This document shows, one piece after another, positions 35,519 through 48,121 of a stretch of 64,000 nucleotides of DNA. Origin of the DNA: Codonopsis lanceolata. Its lineage: Eukaryota; Streptophyta; Magnoliopsida; Asterales; Campanulaceae. The notes under the pieces are model-generated. The model ran no database searches, had not been told where the DNA came from, and saw only the letters and a program-made list of their open reading frames with translations. The position numbers were made by a program, and so were the translations under genes. The stretch's first letter is position 1. Every line of letters begins with the position of its first letter. The stretch is from assembly GCA_013146195.2 (NCBI GenBank), contig CM028379.1, forward strand, positions 154,162,437 to 154,226,436, written 5' to 3'.

Positions 35519-36198
35519 CAAGCCATTACGAACCCAATTCCTCCAAAATTTCATTCTCGATTCTCCCGAAGGTAATTGCGCTACCATTCCAATTTCCCAT
35601 TTGTTCCCCACCCAAATCAACTGCACTCCCACTTCATCCCCCTGGTAAAGCGTGCGTTTACTTGTCTTTGGAATTTATACGCTTTCTTCAATTATTGAAG
35701 CTTAAAGTTTGCCAATATTTTATTCTATTTTTGTTTTCAATTTTCAGATAAGTTGCCGTCCAATTTGGATGTTATGATTCTTTGATCTGGGTTTCTTTTG
35801 GTTGTTGAATCTGGGTATGCATACAAGGATGCTTTTGCAGAGTTATTTCACTCCATTAGCAATTATGTCACTCTTTCCAACGACTGCGTTGGTTGAGATC
35901 TCAAAATGACAATCGGATTGTTATTTTTTATTTGCTTTAATAAGCATTATTAAATGAGTATTCTTTTCTTTTCTTTTTTTGGGATTTTGATTTTCATAAG
36001 GGGTGATTTAATTATTTGTTTGTAATTTTATTCAATTGCCATGGATTTTTTTTATATAATTGAAGGTCAGGGAACTTTTGGGTCAAATAAGACGGGAATT
36101 GTAATGTTAACCGGAAGAGGGGGAAATCTAGCGAACAAATGCAACTTGTGTTTTCGTTAAAATTGGAGGACCAAAAAATTATTGAAATCTTTAAACAA

Positions 36199-37954
36199 TT
36201 AACACTCTTTCTATCCCGCTTGAAAATTGAAAATTGAAAATGTTGCACATTTCTTTTTAGCTTGTCTCAATTGAACAAGACTTTTAACTATGAGATGGAT
36301 TTAAAAAACATTCAAGGCGATGTCAGGCTTAGTTAAACTTCTCCAAAGTAAATAGACTCTCTGCTTTTACCTAGAAAGAAGGGAGGCTTCATAGCAGAGC
36401 TTGTAGTAATTGGAAGTTCATTCATAAGAAGTCGTGTTGTTGAAATCAATATCTACCAAATACATTTCCTCCTTTAAAAAATACAAAAAATGCGCAGTTA
36501 GTTAAAGTGTAGACTCTTTTTGAGACGAGAGGAGTGGTTGATGGAGGTGCACCGAAAAGAAAAGAAGATCGGAATAAATACTCAATGCACTTTTTTTTAA
36601 GTGAGACAAAGGGTGTACCAAATTATCCTCGTGAATTCAAGATTATTGGGTAGAGGCACTTGCACTTGCTTTGCTGTCTGCACATTTTCTATCTATTAGA
36701 CCTTCTCCCTGTTTGGAGTTTGGACCCCCCCATCCCAAAGACTAGAAAGGAAAAAAGGAATTCCAAAACACTGACGGGTATTTTAGTCAACAATGAGAAG
36801 ACTTGCTTTTTCTAAAACAATCTTCCCTATCTCACATTCTTGAAGAAGGATAACAATGTATCCCTTCGCGTACCCTATTTGCCTATTTGGTAAGGGGTAC
36901 CTCAGGCGGCCCGCAACAGTTTGCTTTCCCCGAGTTGGATATCTTGGGTAAAAACAACGACTGTATACAAGTATATTCTCAACAGTCAACACCAGAGCAC
37001 ATGAGTCAAGATAGCATACTTGATGCAACTCAGGTATACACGAGCCACTGCAACATACTGGATGCAAACAAATTACCACCCGAGCCCGTTAGGTTTGCTT
37101 TGCTTAAAACCCTGCCTACACCCGAGTTGAGAACATGAATGTTCTCTACTTACTAACCAACTTGATTCGAGTAAATTGTTATGGTTCCCTTTACACCCGA
37201 GTCGAGAACATATTCGCAACGTAGTAATTATAAAAAGCCAACTGTACCTGGCTAAGAGCAGCTCCAATGGAGCTTGAGAAATGTTTATGCATTGTATAAA
37301 CCAGTTGAAGAAATTTGGGAACCATTGTGGAATGCTTTGGTGGCAATAGAAGACATAAACCGGTTGTAATTGTACAACCGGTTGATGATGAAGACTTTTG
37401 GCAGCAACCCACTTTTACTCTCTTTATTGTATTATTATTTAATTAGTTAAAGAATAAAAATGTTAAAAATGGGTCCATGTTATAAAGCTTTTATGAGTTT
37501 ATATATAGTAGAGAATATTTTATAAAAAAAAATTTATAAGCTGATGGTATTGACATTGCATGAGGAATAAACCTTTTGAAAGGTCGTGGATGTCCTAAGT
37601 GACCAAATCTGGAGGGCAAGGGTAAAATTATCCAGCAAAGCGCCAAGTCATCAAAGTCTGCAGAAAAAAGTTTAGTTGGGGATGAAGCAAGATCCGACCC
37701 TTGTAAACCACCACCACAAACTCAGATTTTGAGTAAACAAAAATATCCATACCATGACCCACTAAAACCTGTATCAACTGAACAGTCAAAAATCTCCCCA
37801 TTGTGTACCAGGAAGACGAGAACTAAAACTCAGGAACTATAAATCATTTAAGACCCAAAAATTGCAAAAAGATTGCTTAATATAAAAATATACCTGCAAA
37901 GATTATTACAGCCAACAAGCAGTTGTTCTTGATTTTTTGATTTAGAGCTTGTAA
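36199..37954. other. Intergenic and upstream region of the rhodanese gene
   Basis: No coding sequence was recognised. Two direct copies of ACACCCGAGT(T/C)GAGAACAT lie at about 37119-37137 and 37192-37210. A palindrome GAGAACATGAATGTTCTC lies at 37129-37146. A perfect 11-bp stem with a 4-base loop (AACCGGTTGTA / TACAACCGGTT) lies at 37358-37383. GAGCAGCTCCAATGG near 37256 looks like one end of a MITE, but no matching second end was found. The promoter of the gene at 37955 must lie in the right part. Confidence 0.4.
37358..37383. repeat. Perfect 11-bp inverted repeat
   Basis: AACCGGTTGTA, loop ATTG, TACAACCGGTT. It may be part of a degraded MITE or a cruciform-forming site. No function is shown. 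Confidence 0.6.
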
Positions 37955-39858
37955 ATGATGGTTGCTCTTACTTCAGTCACTCCGCACTTATCTTCTTCCT
38001 ACTCTTTGCATCCCAAGTCTTACCCTATCAATCCCAATTCGAAGTACGAATACACCTGTTGCATAGCAATCAAAACTGCCAGATCTTCGAGCAAGCGATG
38101 GCTTAAAATCCGTAGTGCAGCAACCAAACCTGCAAAATCTCCAGGTATTCTATTTTCCGCTACATCTTCCTTTCACACACTAAACTCAATCCAGTGCTAG
38201 GAGTGCCGAGTTTCTAGGGAAGATAAATGTTGCAATAGCCAGCTTGTAAAAAACTGTGTTTTGTTCTTTAACATGTTCTGAGTCTGTCTTCTGTTTTGGA
38301 GAGTTTAGCCGAGGAAGAATGGAAAACAAAGAGGGTAACACTGCTTGAAAAAAGGGTACCTCTTCTCTCTCTCTCTCTCTCATGTATCATTGCACATTTC
38401 ATACAGAGAATAATTCGAGTCTTATCTATGTATAGATGACCATAAGGAAGATGACTTCCATGACTCGATGAAATATACATGAATTTGAAGCTTGCATTAA
38501 GATATTGCAGCGTAAAATCCTTTGAAGGATAGATTGACCCAATAATGACCTGTCGACAACACTTACAGCCACCGGCTATCTTCTTCCAAATACAAATAAA
38601 TAAATAAAAATAAAATTTTGTTGGATCTTTTTGGAAGATGGAAGCACATTTGTGATTGGGTAGACTTCCATAATATACGGAAGTCATCGCTCCATGACAA
38701 TGTGGAGCTGAAACACCAAATTATACCTCTCTTACTACGACAGAAAGACATAATTGTTTTCTGGTAAATAAAGACTAAGATCAAAGCATATCATTAACCT
38801 AAATAGGAATACGTGGGGCGCACAAAAAGTTACACAGCATATTAAGGAAGATAGCTGTGTTGTGCAGGTGAGAAGTGTGGATGTGAAGGAAGCTTTGCGA
38901 CTTCAGAAAGAAAATAACTTTGTGATTCTTGATGTAAGACCAGTAGCAGAATTTGAAGAGGTTAGCACACGCTCTATACTTTCTCCAAGCTTAGCAACCA
39001 TCTTCTCAAGAATGATGGCTTTATGAAGGCATGCTCATAACTGCTCAAATAAAATGAAAAGGAATGTGGTGATTGATCTCATATTTTCTTTTGGGTCAGG
39101 CTGATTAATATGTCACTTAAAGCACTGTGGATTTTTCTGTGTTTGGTGTAGGCTCATGTACCAGGTTCAATTAATGTGCAAATATATAGGCTTATAAAAG
39201 AGTGGACAGCATGGGACATCGCTAGGAGAGTTGCATTTGCATTTTTCGGCATCTTTGCCGGAACAGAAGAAAATCCTGAGTTTATACAAAGTATGGCCTA
39301 ATGAGCAACATCTTCTATGTTATTGTTAATAATTCGTACAGATTCTTATATGGCTCTTGGATCAACTAACTTTTTGACGTGTGGAAGCAGGCGTCGAGTC
39401 AAAACTAGATAAGAGCTCAAAAATAATAGTAGCTTGCTCATCTGGAGGTACAATGAAACCAACACAAAATCTTCCTGAAGGCCAACAGTCAAGGTCATTT
39501 CTAGAATCCCTTCTTTCTCTTTCACTTTTGTTCCCCTATTTCCCAACATTCTAACGTTCATTGCCTACATAAATTGCAAATACATGCTACGACAACTGAT
39601 AACAAAGAAATTCAAAGTCCACTTTTTAACTAAAGACATCCCGTTTTACATATAGAAGAATAAGGCTTTCAATTATCCTGATCATGAACCAACAAGGAAA
39701 CACCGGTGGTAACAGTTGCTACTTCCTGCAGGTCACTAATAGCGGCCTACTTGCTAGTACTCAATGGTTATACCAATGTCTTCCACCTAGAGGGAGGGCT
39801 ATATACCTGGTTCAAGGAAGGACTGCCGGTTGATTCCAAAGAGTCAAGTTCTTCATGA
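37955..39858 (+). CDS. STR14: Chloroplast rhodanese-like domain protein (STR14-like)
   Basis: Six exons join in frame: 37955-38144, 38309-38355, 38868-38960, 39152-39290, 39391-39493 and 39732-39858, total 699 nt, 232 aa plus stop. All introns are GT-AG. A second ATG at 37958 could also be the start. Residues 1 to about 60 are rich in Ser and basic residues and look like a plastid transit peptide. The rhodanese domain covers about residues 80-225. It has VRSVDVKEAL (80-89), FVILDVRP (97-104), a hydrophobic insert (AFAFFGIFAGTEENPEF) and the active-site loop C172-SSGGTM. A Cys is present at the catalytic position, so sulfurtransferase chemistry is possible, though the substrate is not known. 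Family knowledge: plant STR14 proteins are chloroplast proteins of about 224 aa. Its position next to the MFS and VPS26 genes matches Arabidopsis chromosome 4 gene order as I recall it. Confidence 0.94.
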
Positions 39859-41157
39859 GAAAAGAGTGTACGCAGTTACCAAAGACTGAACTCGAGTTAA
39901 AGAGTACTCTAGATGAGCTCACGACCCAAATTTGCTGGTGTTGTAATTAAACGGTGTGGCCCCTAGAGCAAACAGTTTTTCTAGGTAACAAGCAATGATG
40001 CAATTGCATAAATCTGCATTTCAATCATCTTTAAGGCTGCATCAATTATAGACATTTGTGATTCCTCCCAAAATCTGTGTGGAGTCAATTATCATATTAG
40101 AACTGGGTTTTCTTTTATTTATTTTCTTAGGAGAAGGCGGATAGTAGGGCAAACACATTGTAGCAATCTGATATCTAGTTGGGTTCAAAGTACTATCTGG
40201 GAGCCCTACATGGACGTGTTGAGATACACGGATAACTGGGGGTAAATCTCAAACCAGGTTTGAGAAATAGCCCAGCAAGGCCTCTGTTGACAGTGGTGGA
40301 CAAAGATTAATGGCCATATGTTTGGTGTCGTGTCGTGGGATTGACCTTCCTGCTACACTACTACCAAAAGTCAGTGGGAGTGAGCTCTGACCACAAAGCC
40401 ATGAAATTATACGCTGAGATTTCTAATAACTCACGAGCATTTTTTTCAAGAATATTATGCAAAAAATGACAATGGCAAGAAGTCCAAAAATGGCCTTGGT
40501 AAATGGATCATTGTTTCCTATAAAACTACTGTATATTCATGTCTTCAACATACATCAATGATGCTATTTGCCTATTGACAATGTTTTTACTATTTAATAG
40601 ATATTTTCTTTTTTTATTTCCTAGGACAAGTCCAAGCTTGTTTTGAAAAGCTCAAACATCCATCAGGTGATGATGCCTAATAAAGAGAGAGTACATGGCA
40701 GACACTTGTGTGCCCGAAACACATGTATTGACACTTGATTGGAAACTTGCAGCCATGCACCCCGCTAATTGGGAAGTAGAAGACGGGAACCTAATTGAAT
40801 ATAAGTAGTTATGTGGGTACCTGATAATGTTGCATGCAAGCTAATGTATACCTATAAATAATACCGAACAAGAAACGGCATCAGACTTCAAAACAATAAA
40901 GGTTGTAAAAAAGAAAAGACTACTGAAATAAAGCATGCGTGCATATAAAAGTCTAGCTCATTTCGACCAATTTAGATGTATAAATTCATGCCAGAAGTCT
41001 TACCTTTGGAAATTGTCATACAGGACATCTCGTGTCTTGTTTATAGCCATGACCACGATCATGATAATAGGAGTAAAGACTTCAGCAGCATTCTAAGACA
41101 CACATAAATAAATATAAAAAAAATTAAAGAAAAGACATGCATAGAATTTCTAATTTA
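39859..41157. other. 3' flank of the rhodanese gene, no gene seen
   Basis: The stretch should include the 3' UTR. No coding sequence, tRNA or clear transposon was recognised. Confidence 0.45.
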
Positions 41158-41863
41158 GGCTCCGTTTGTTTCACGGAAAATGATTTCCGGAAAACGTTTT
41201 CCTCATTTTCCGGTGTTTGGTAACCTTTGGAAAATGTAATCAACGGAAAATGAAGCCTTTTTTTTCAGGAAAATGACTTACGAATTCATTTTCCGTAAGT
41301 CATTTTCCAAATGTTCAAGCACCCCTCAGCCCACTTCCACAATTACACATATTTATATACACACAATATTACACAACAAATAATTTTAAAAAAATATAAA
41401 TTGAGTTTGTGCACACTATTTATCAATTATTATTTTAATAAATACTCACTACGTCCTAAAACTAGTGTCTATTATATTATTTAGGGACGTCCCAAACATT
41501 ATTCATTTTCTTTTTTAAAACATTTCTTTCATATCAATTATAGTTTTTTTTATTTTGTATTTTTGAGATTGAAAAATGATGGATCTTATTGATTTGACAC
41601 CACTAATGATAAATTGTGGATTACTAAAAAAAAATTACTTAAAGTTCAACATTATCTTATATTCAATATGAGCATTAATATTAGAATATACTTTTTTGTA
41701 TTTATTCATAAATTGCTTTTCGTAACATTTTCTATGCGTTTGCCAAACACCCGAAAATATTTTCCGCCATATTTTCAAAAGATTTACCAAATACCTGAAA
41801 ATGAAGAAATCATTTTCGAGAAAACATATTCCGGAAATCATTTTCCCTAAAACAAACAGAGCC
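41158..41863. mobile_element. Tourist-like element, 706 bp
   Basis: TTA repeats flank it (41155-41157 and 41864-41866). The ends are long inverted repeats: GGCTCCGTTTGTTTCACGG on the left against a right end ending AAACAAACAGAGCC, with matching GGAAAATGATTTCCGG blocks inside. A further internal palindrome (GGAAAATGACTTACG / CGTAAGTCATTTTCC) lies at about 41270-41310. No transposase is encoded. Confidence 0.85.
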
Positions 41864-42150
41864 TTAAGGTAACCTGACCTTGTGGCTGATGTTTGGCTGC
41901 AATTGGTTGTAACCATAATCTCATTGTTCATCTAAACTATGACTTCTTTTACTGCAACGTGAGAACCCAAAATGAAAGTAAAAAAAAAAAATTGGTTAGT
42001 ACCTATTGGTCGGGATGATCAGCAAGCTATTGGCATACTCATTCAAACTCAGAGATGGCATGATTTCAGAGACTATTTATGCAGGCGGACATGACAGCCT
42101 TTTAAAGGTCTAAGAGCCCAATAGATCCAGTCGTAATGACCTTGCAGAAT

Positions 42151-43065
42151 TGTTAGAAATGGAGGCCCAATTTATTGGGTCAGCCTTCTAATTACTCTGT
42201 GAGCCCAAAGCCCAGCTCGGCCCATCCCTTGGGTGGCCCTTTTAGACCGTTGCGCAAAACCAGAAGCCAAACCCCCTAAGTTTGTGTATCACTTACTGCC
42301 CCTATGCCCTACTTGCCTTGATATATATACTCTCTCTTCCGTCATTTATGCAGGTCGTGAGAGATATTACTGCAATCGTATTACCTCTTTTCTCTCCTTC
42401 TGTCCAGAAAATCTCCAGTAGATCTAGGTTGGATTTCCTCTTCCATCACTTTATCCCTTGGTGAGATTATGAGTGAGAGAGAGACCTAGATCTTGCCATT
42501 CTTTGTGAGTGTAGCCGAGAGATCAGAGAGAGTGCTTGGGTGGGTCACAGTGGGGATTTGAGTGAGCTGTCTTCTCCTGTTGCCTTCTCCGTTTCCGTTG
42601 CCGGAGATAGGTGGTCGAGCCTGTCTCTTTGTGGCTCTGACTTTGAGAACTAAGTTGCTGAATCTGTGGACCCTTTTGGTGGACGATGGTAGGTGGAAGG
42701 TTTCTGAGCCAATATGGATGTAGCCTAGGTCTTTGTGACCGATGAAGGCGAGTCATGCTTTGGAACATGGCATCTGAGACATCCATCTCCGTTCTTCTTT
42801 CTGTTTTCGTTTCTTATTCAGTTTACTACTCTTGCTGCTAATCTCTGTTTTGGTTTGGAGTAGTACACCTTGGTCCCTTGGAGCTTCTTCCACTTTTATA
42901 TTTCACCCCCTAGTATAATAATCTGTTATCCCCTCCCACACTGTACGTGTGTGTGTAGGGCTAGTTAATCTGTATTAACTAGGATTATTATTTCGGTTTT
43001 GTAATATTCGGTAAATCCGTTTCTGTACGAGTTGTTCCGGGCACAGAGTTATATAGAACCACAAA
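42151..43065 (+). mobile_element. Possible solo LTR, about 915 bp
   Basis: It starts TGTTAGAAATGG. AGAAT lies directly before (42146-42150) and again at 43066-43070. A TATATATACTC box near 42321 and a GT-rich tail before the end fit an LTR with U3-R-U5 layout. The right end (CCACAAA) is not the canonical CA, and no partner LTR or internal domain is present. Confidence 0.45.
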
Positions 43066-43162
43066 AGAATAAACTTCACCTTCAGGGCATAACAAAAATT
43101 ACTCCAGGCCCAAGTATGCAGTTAAAACAAGATCTTCTTAAATGAGTAGAACTCTTTCCTAC

Positions 43163-46100
43163 TTAGGCCATTAAAGCAGCTCGTGCCATAGCTAAAGCAC
43201 CCTCATAACTCCGATTTCCACCAATAAACCCACTCATATGGACAAAGATGCAGCCAGATATCCCAGCCACCTCAGAAAGTTTCTCATCTATCAAACCCCT
43301 CCACAGAGATGGTAGAGGTTTCCAGCTCTCAAATCTATCTGGTGACACAGCCACAGCCTGCAGACGCCAATTTTCACTCCTATCGTCCTACATTTTATTT
43401 TGAAAGAAATGAAAACAGTAGCTTTTAGAACTGGAAATAGTAATATCAAGGAAATTTAAACAGCCCACAATTACATCACTGAGCACATTTCAATGAACCA
43501 AGCTAAATCGCCTCAACCCCCCATTGCACCCTTCTTAAAGGAAAAATGTGAGCAGAAAGCACAGTAATTAGGAGCTTATTGCCTATAAAGCATGAACTGG
43601 AGCCCAAATACCATTCCACAGTATACAAAGTACGAGGTGAAAGTAAAAGGGTACGCATAGTACATGATTTACTTAATGTTCTTGGCTGTGCGTCAAAAAT
43701 GAAAACTGTGGCAGAAGCATATAATACCTGGTAGATGACATATTTGACAGAAGGATCAATCTTCATCTCTTCCTCGAGCTCAAAGATGTGAAGCTTCCAC
43801 TGTTAAATGAACCCCAATGAGAATTTGCATTATGAGATTCATATCATTGCTTATTAACTGTCAGGTTCTTTAAGTAATATCTTCTTAGTAATCGAAATCT
43901 TTTTCGCTCTCTTTTCTATCCTCTCTTTCCGAATCTCGACCAAACGAGGAAATGGGAAATCAACATAAATGATATGAAACAAAGAATACATAGTTGGTTT
44001 CTTTGTCTATAATGACTAGAGGCGGTAATTTTTGCCCATATACATAGGCCTACCCAAACCGCCCACCAATTGATTGGTAAGGCACATGAAAAATTGTAAG
44101 TGGATACCCATTAATTAACATGGACTTATGTGGGCATAAATGGGTGCCCATATGGTCATATAATTAGGCAATCAGGCAAAGACGTTGAGGTCCTTGGTTC
44201 CAATCCCCTAACTAACAAGGGGTCACACTTACCTATAAAAAAAACTAATATGAACTTATTATGACGAAAATAAATAACATCCAACGGTCACCACCAGATC
44301 TAGTGACAAACTCCGGTGGCCACCACTGCCGGCAACAATCTCCGTCAACCACCACCACATCCGACAACAATCTCCAGCGACTACCACCACCGCCGGTGAC
44401 AACCTACAACAGCACCACAACTTCCGGCGACCCCAATAATTATTATTTTTGTAATGTTTGTTTTATTTAATAATTTTATGTTAATGGTTAAATGGGCGAC
44501 CAAGCCCATCATAGCCCGCCCATTTATATCAATGTTATTAATTGGGCATTCACTTACTTACACATTTGCACATGCCGCCCATACCACCCCCCCCCCCCCG
44601 GTTTGCAGCTATCAAACATGAATGAAGGCATTGCAGGAACAAGACTGTCAATTAAAATAAATCCTACTTACAGGGCAAGATCTAGTCAGCAACATGATTT
44701 CTCCTCTGGAATCAATATCTTTTCTTGCTGCAAGACATTCCATGACAATTGATCTAGCAGGCAACCATGACTTTGCAAGAAAATGAACATTCTGTTGCAG
44801 AAATTTGGCAAAGAACTATAAGTTAATTAAAGAAACTGATTTTGTCCCATGGCTACCTAGCAGACTTGAAAATAACAGTTAACTTGTTTTTAACTAGTGC
44901 ATTCAAGAGATCCCTGAGAAAACACACCTCCATAAATTCGTGTCCAGCCAGCCTCATTGCACATAGAAAGGCTCCATTTTCTCTCTCAGGTGATTGATCA
45001 GGATCCAACCAGTTCAGGTTTAATCTCCCAACTCTAGAGGACAAGCTTGTATTATTTACATATCTTGGGGGCAAATCCGTGTCATATTGATTGGCTCCAT
45101 TGTCGATGGCATCAACTGCCTATACAGCGTGCAACATCACAAATTCACGACAAAGTTGGATCAATAAACAAGCAACATCACACAAAAGGGAAAGTTAAAT
45201 GACCGTCAGAAGTGAAAGACAAGCAACACGCCAAACACAGAGTTAAAAGGCTTATATCCAGAATAACTGGAAGTTATACAATATATGGTAAGGGCAGAAC
45301 AAGTTTTTCTTGCCTTGGTAATTCGGCAGACTCGAAGTATATCTAACTGGCACTAAATAAGAAAATATCAATTTAGGTGCATTATATTTCTCCTCCATTC
45401 TAGAAGAATCTTATACCAGAATGTGAAAATGGATAGGCTCAAAAAACAAAAAATAGTACCACATGCAACCACAATAAGGTTACTTTTGGTAAAAGCATGG
45501 ATTTGAAGACAGACGATTCTTGGCATAATAAATCAAGCTGTATGAATCAATTTGAGCCGAATCAATATGAAAACTCAAAAGCGAAAATCATTTTAGGAAA
45601 GATGTAGCATGCAACAAGACAGCTCTTGCTATTTAAAAAAAAAAGCACCAAAAAGGATGGAGAATTATGCTCCCCCTCATTGATCAACAGAAGGAAAAAT
45701 ATTACGCCAAGTTTGTACACTATATGATTACATAACATTTAGGGGCAATAGCCAATAAAAGGCAAAAGAACATGTTTCAAATAACTAAACAGCTATATTC
45801 AAAATACAGTACCTCTATAAAGCTCTTGTAGGTGACCAAAAATAACCGGTGCACATCAGGGTGGCTTTCATCCAGCTGAAGCACCTTTGAAATTATCTCC
45901 GCCCCATAATGCTTTACAAAATTAAAATCCACAAGATTGCAAAATAACAATTAGTATACACTTTTAACAATCTCTCCCTATAATCCGAACAAATCAGATT
46001 AGCAGACCAAGGACATGCCTAATTTGAGAAAGCATGTTCTAAATCAATAGCCTTAGTTAACACACAAAGAAATTATCGGCATTACTGCAAACAAAGTGGA

Positions 46101-46587
46101 CAGGATACCTTGTAGACTAGGCCAGCACTACTAAGCTTAGTGGAAAATCCATGACCAAATATCTCATCGAACCCGCTTTGGTGATGATCGAAACGATCTC
46201 TGCTCGGGTCATACACTCCCCCGACGTCAAGCACCGCTTCAAGCGTATCCAGCACCTTCATTCAATATACCTTAATTCAATTACAAAATCAACACAGACA
46301 CACACACGCATAGTGAGAAATGAGAGCGGAGCGTGTACCCGGATGTCTCTAGTTCGAACAATTTCGGCATTAAAGAATTTGTCGGTGAGCTGAATCATGA
46401 AGCAACCGAGGGCTTCGTCGCAGTGGAAGCTGCCGTTGTGAGTGCCGACTCGCTTGGGAGGCGAAGCCGCCATAGAGAAAGCGGAGTTAGAAACCCTGGA
46501 GTTGTTAATGAAAGGGAATAACTTTGAGCTTCGCCGCCGGAGCACGGCGAGCCGCTGCCCCAATCCTCCACAAACGAGCGCCATCAT
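43163..46587 (-). CDS. MYG1: MYG1 family protein (UPF0160, DHH-like exonuclease family)
   Basis: Seven exons join in frame, read from high to low: 46587-46339, 46255-46109, 45911-45813, 45119-44928, 44791-44672, 43799-43728 and 43387-43163. The sum is 1104 nt, 367 aa plus stop, and all introns are GT-AG. The N-terminus (residues 1 to about 40, Arg/Ser/Leu-rich) looks like an organelle presequence, and Met39 (MAASPPKR) could be an alternative cytosolic start. The core begins with VGTHNGSFHCDEAL (residues 47-60) and RFDHHQ (104-109). These His/Asp motifs are expected to bind metal in this family. Human and yeast MYG1 are reported 3'-5' RNA exonucleases in nucleus and mitochondria; activity of this plant copy is inferred only. 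The C-terminus holds the conserved SGCIFVHMSGFIGGNRSYEG block. A hAT-like insertion lies in the intron between 43800 and 44671. Confidence 0.95.
44017..44600. mobile_element. hAT-like MITE in a MYG1 intron
   Basis: The left end is TAGAGGCGGTAATTTTTGCC. The right arm has inverted GGGCAT and GCCGCCC motifs. It contains a patch of CCACCA/CCGGCGA repeats (44280-44435), a SINE-like 3' end (44180-44240) and a run of about 13 C near 44587-44599. No 8-bp duplication was found, so the right border is uncertain. Confidence 0.4.
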
Positions 46588-47630
46588 AAAACCTTCAACG
46601 GGAAACAAGTTTAAAGAGTTCAAACGTTTTCGCGAGCCGCCGCCAAATAAGTGATATTTGCTCTCCAGTTCCTTCACCTTAATGCAGCACATTTGCTTGA
46701 AACATATGAAATACTCCTCCGTCTCAAAATTATGGCTTTGGTCGATTTTGACTTACAGTTTAAAAAAATATATTTAACTGAATTATTAATATTAGTTTGA
46801 TTTATAATTTATTTTAAATCTTATGTGTTATAATTAAAATAAAATAAAAAAGTAAAAATATAGTGAAAGTGTTGTCCTAAAAAAAAATTCAAACAAAATA
46901 ATTATTTTAAAACGAAGGAAAAAGAAAAACTGGACAATAATTGGGATGGTGGGAGTACATCATAACTATTTATATAATATGTGCTAAAACGAACATATGC
47001 ATGTGATCATCGTTAAAGCAAAAATGCTAGATTTATCATCAATGTTACTATTAGTGTTACAACTTGTTTTGTAAAAGATAAAATTGAAAAGTCAATTATG
47101 TCATTTTTAAAATAAGTTGTAATCCAACTGATAACACTATTGGTAAGACATAAGGCTAGCATTACTCTCATTAAAGTAACAAGAAAAAATAAAAGTAAAA
47201 TAATAAGGTATTTCTAAAAAAGAAAGTTTGGAGCGGGGTAATATTTTTAGACCAACAAAAAAGAAAGGAAAATGATATCCTTACCACTAATCCTACAACT
47301 TTCCTTACAACTAAGTCTTGAATTGAGGAAAATTGTTTTGGACAAAGACAAATTTACCATTTTTTCAAAGCTTAGTTGTAAGGAAAGTTGTAAAAATAGT
47401 TGTAAGATTAGGAATATTGAAAAAGAAATGCTTGACAATTATTCGGGAACAGAGGGAATATAACTATGTAACTGCATAATAAATGTATTGCTCTATCATA
47501 TCATTTTAAACATGTCAAAATAAAACAAAAGACATTTATTTTGGGATTGATTTTTAAACCTTGTTTTATTAATGGGGTTTGTTGCAATTCTTAGTCTTCA
47601 AAAATTGCTAACGGTGCTTATTAAAATATA
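46588..47630. other. Upstream region of MYG1, no gene seen
   Basis: The promoter of the minus-strand MYG1 gene should lie just above 46587. In the same frame the open reading extends up to 46692, so a longer N-terminus is possible. A short inverted pattern (TTGTAAGGAAAGT / ACTTTCCTTACAACTAAG) lies at about 47290-47410. No coding gene was recognised. Confidence 0.45.
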
Positions 47631-48121
47631 GGTTTAATTAATTATTTGGTTCCTCGACTTGTCCAAAAAAAATTGTTTGGTCCTAACATTTTCAAAGAAA
47701 TTAGTTTGGTCCTGCATATTGCATTTTGTTGTTATATTTCCCCTTTTCCCGTTAACGTTAAAATTCCAATCAAGTTTTTAAGAAAATGTCCAAAATGCCT
47801 CCCTCTCTCTCTCTCTTGTGCACTAAATTGATTGCATATCACTTCCCAAACCCCAGTAATCCTTTTCGATGGGTTGTACTTGCTTTCCTTACCTCCATCA
47901 CAAAGATAATTGTAATCCAACAGCAATAATTACTTTGGTGAATCATCACCACGTCGTCATTTGGGGAGGCTGCCGCCACCGTTGCAGTCGTCGGAGCTTC
48001 AATCCCTATTTAAAATCATCTATAAAATCTTTGTCAACTGTAATTTTGAGAATTGAGGATTTTTAATTTGAAATTGGTGTTCAGAGCTTGAATTCATGAA
48101 GTTATTATTCAAAACCATACC

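Larger units (their letters stand above)
30232..36189. mobile_element. Non-autonomous MULE (copy 1), containing a copia element
   Basis: Left end GATTTAAATAATTTTTTGGT matches the inverted right end (reverse complement GATTTCAATAATTTTTTGGT). 9-bp flanking repeats TTTAAACTA (30223-30231) and TTTAAACAA (36190-36198) differ by one base. A 9-bp duplication with long inverted ends fits Mutator-like elements. Without the nested copia element (30819-35518) it is about 1.26 kb. No transposase was seen. The outer arms resemble those of the second MULE at 47631-55308 (shared GTTGCATTTGTT, CTTCCxGTTAACATTA). Confidence 0.8.

Noticed and set aside
36783..37079. Minus-strand open frame of 98 codons
   Set aside because: No recognisable domain, no splice context and no partner exons.
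42233..42464. Short open frames at 42.2-42.5 kb as a small gene
   Set aside because: The region looks like LTR sequence with a TATA box; the frames are short and overlapping.
44261..44470. Thr/Pro/Ser-rich short open frame
   Set aside because: It lies in simple CCACCA/CCGGCGA repeats within an intron of MYG1.
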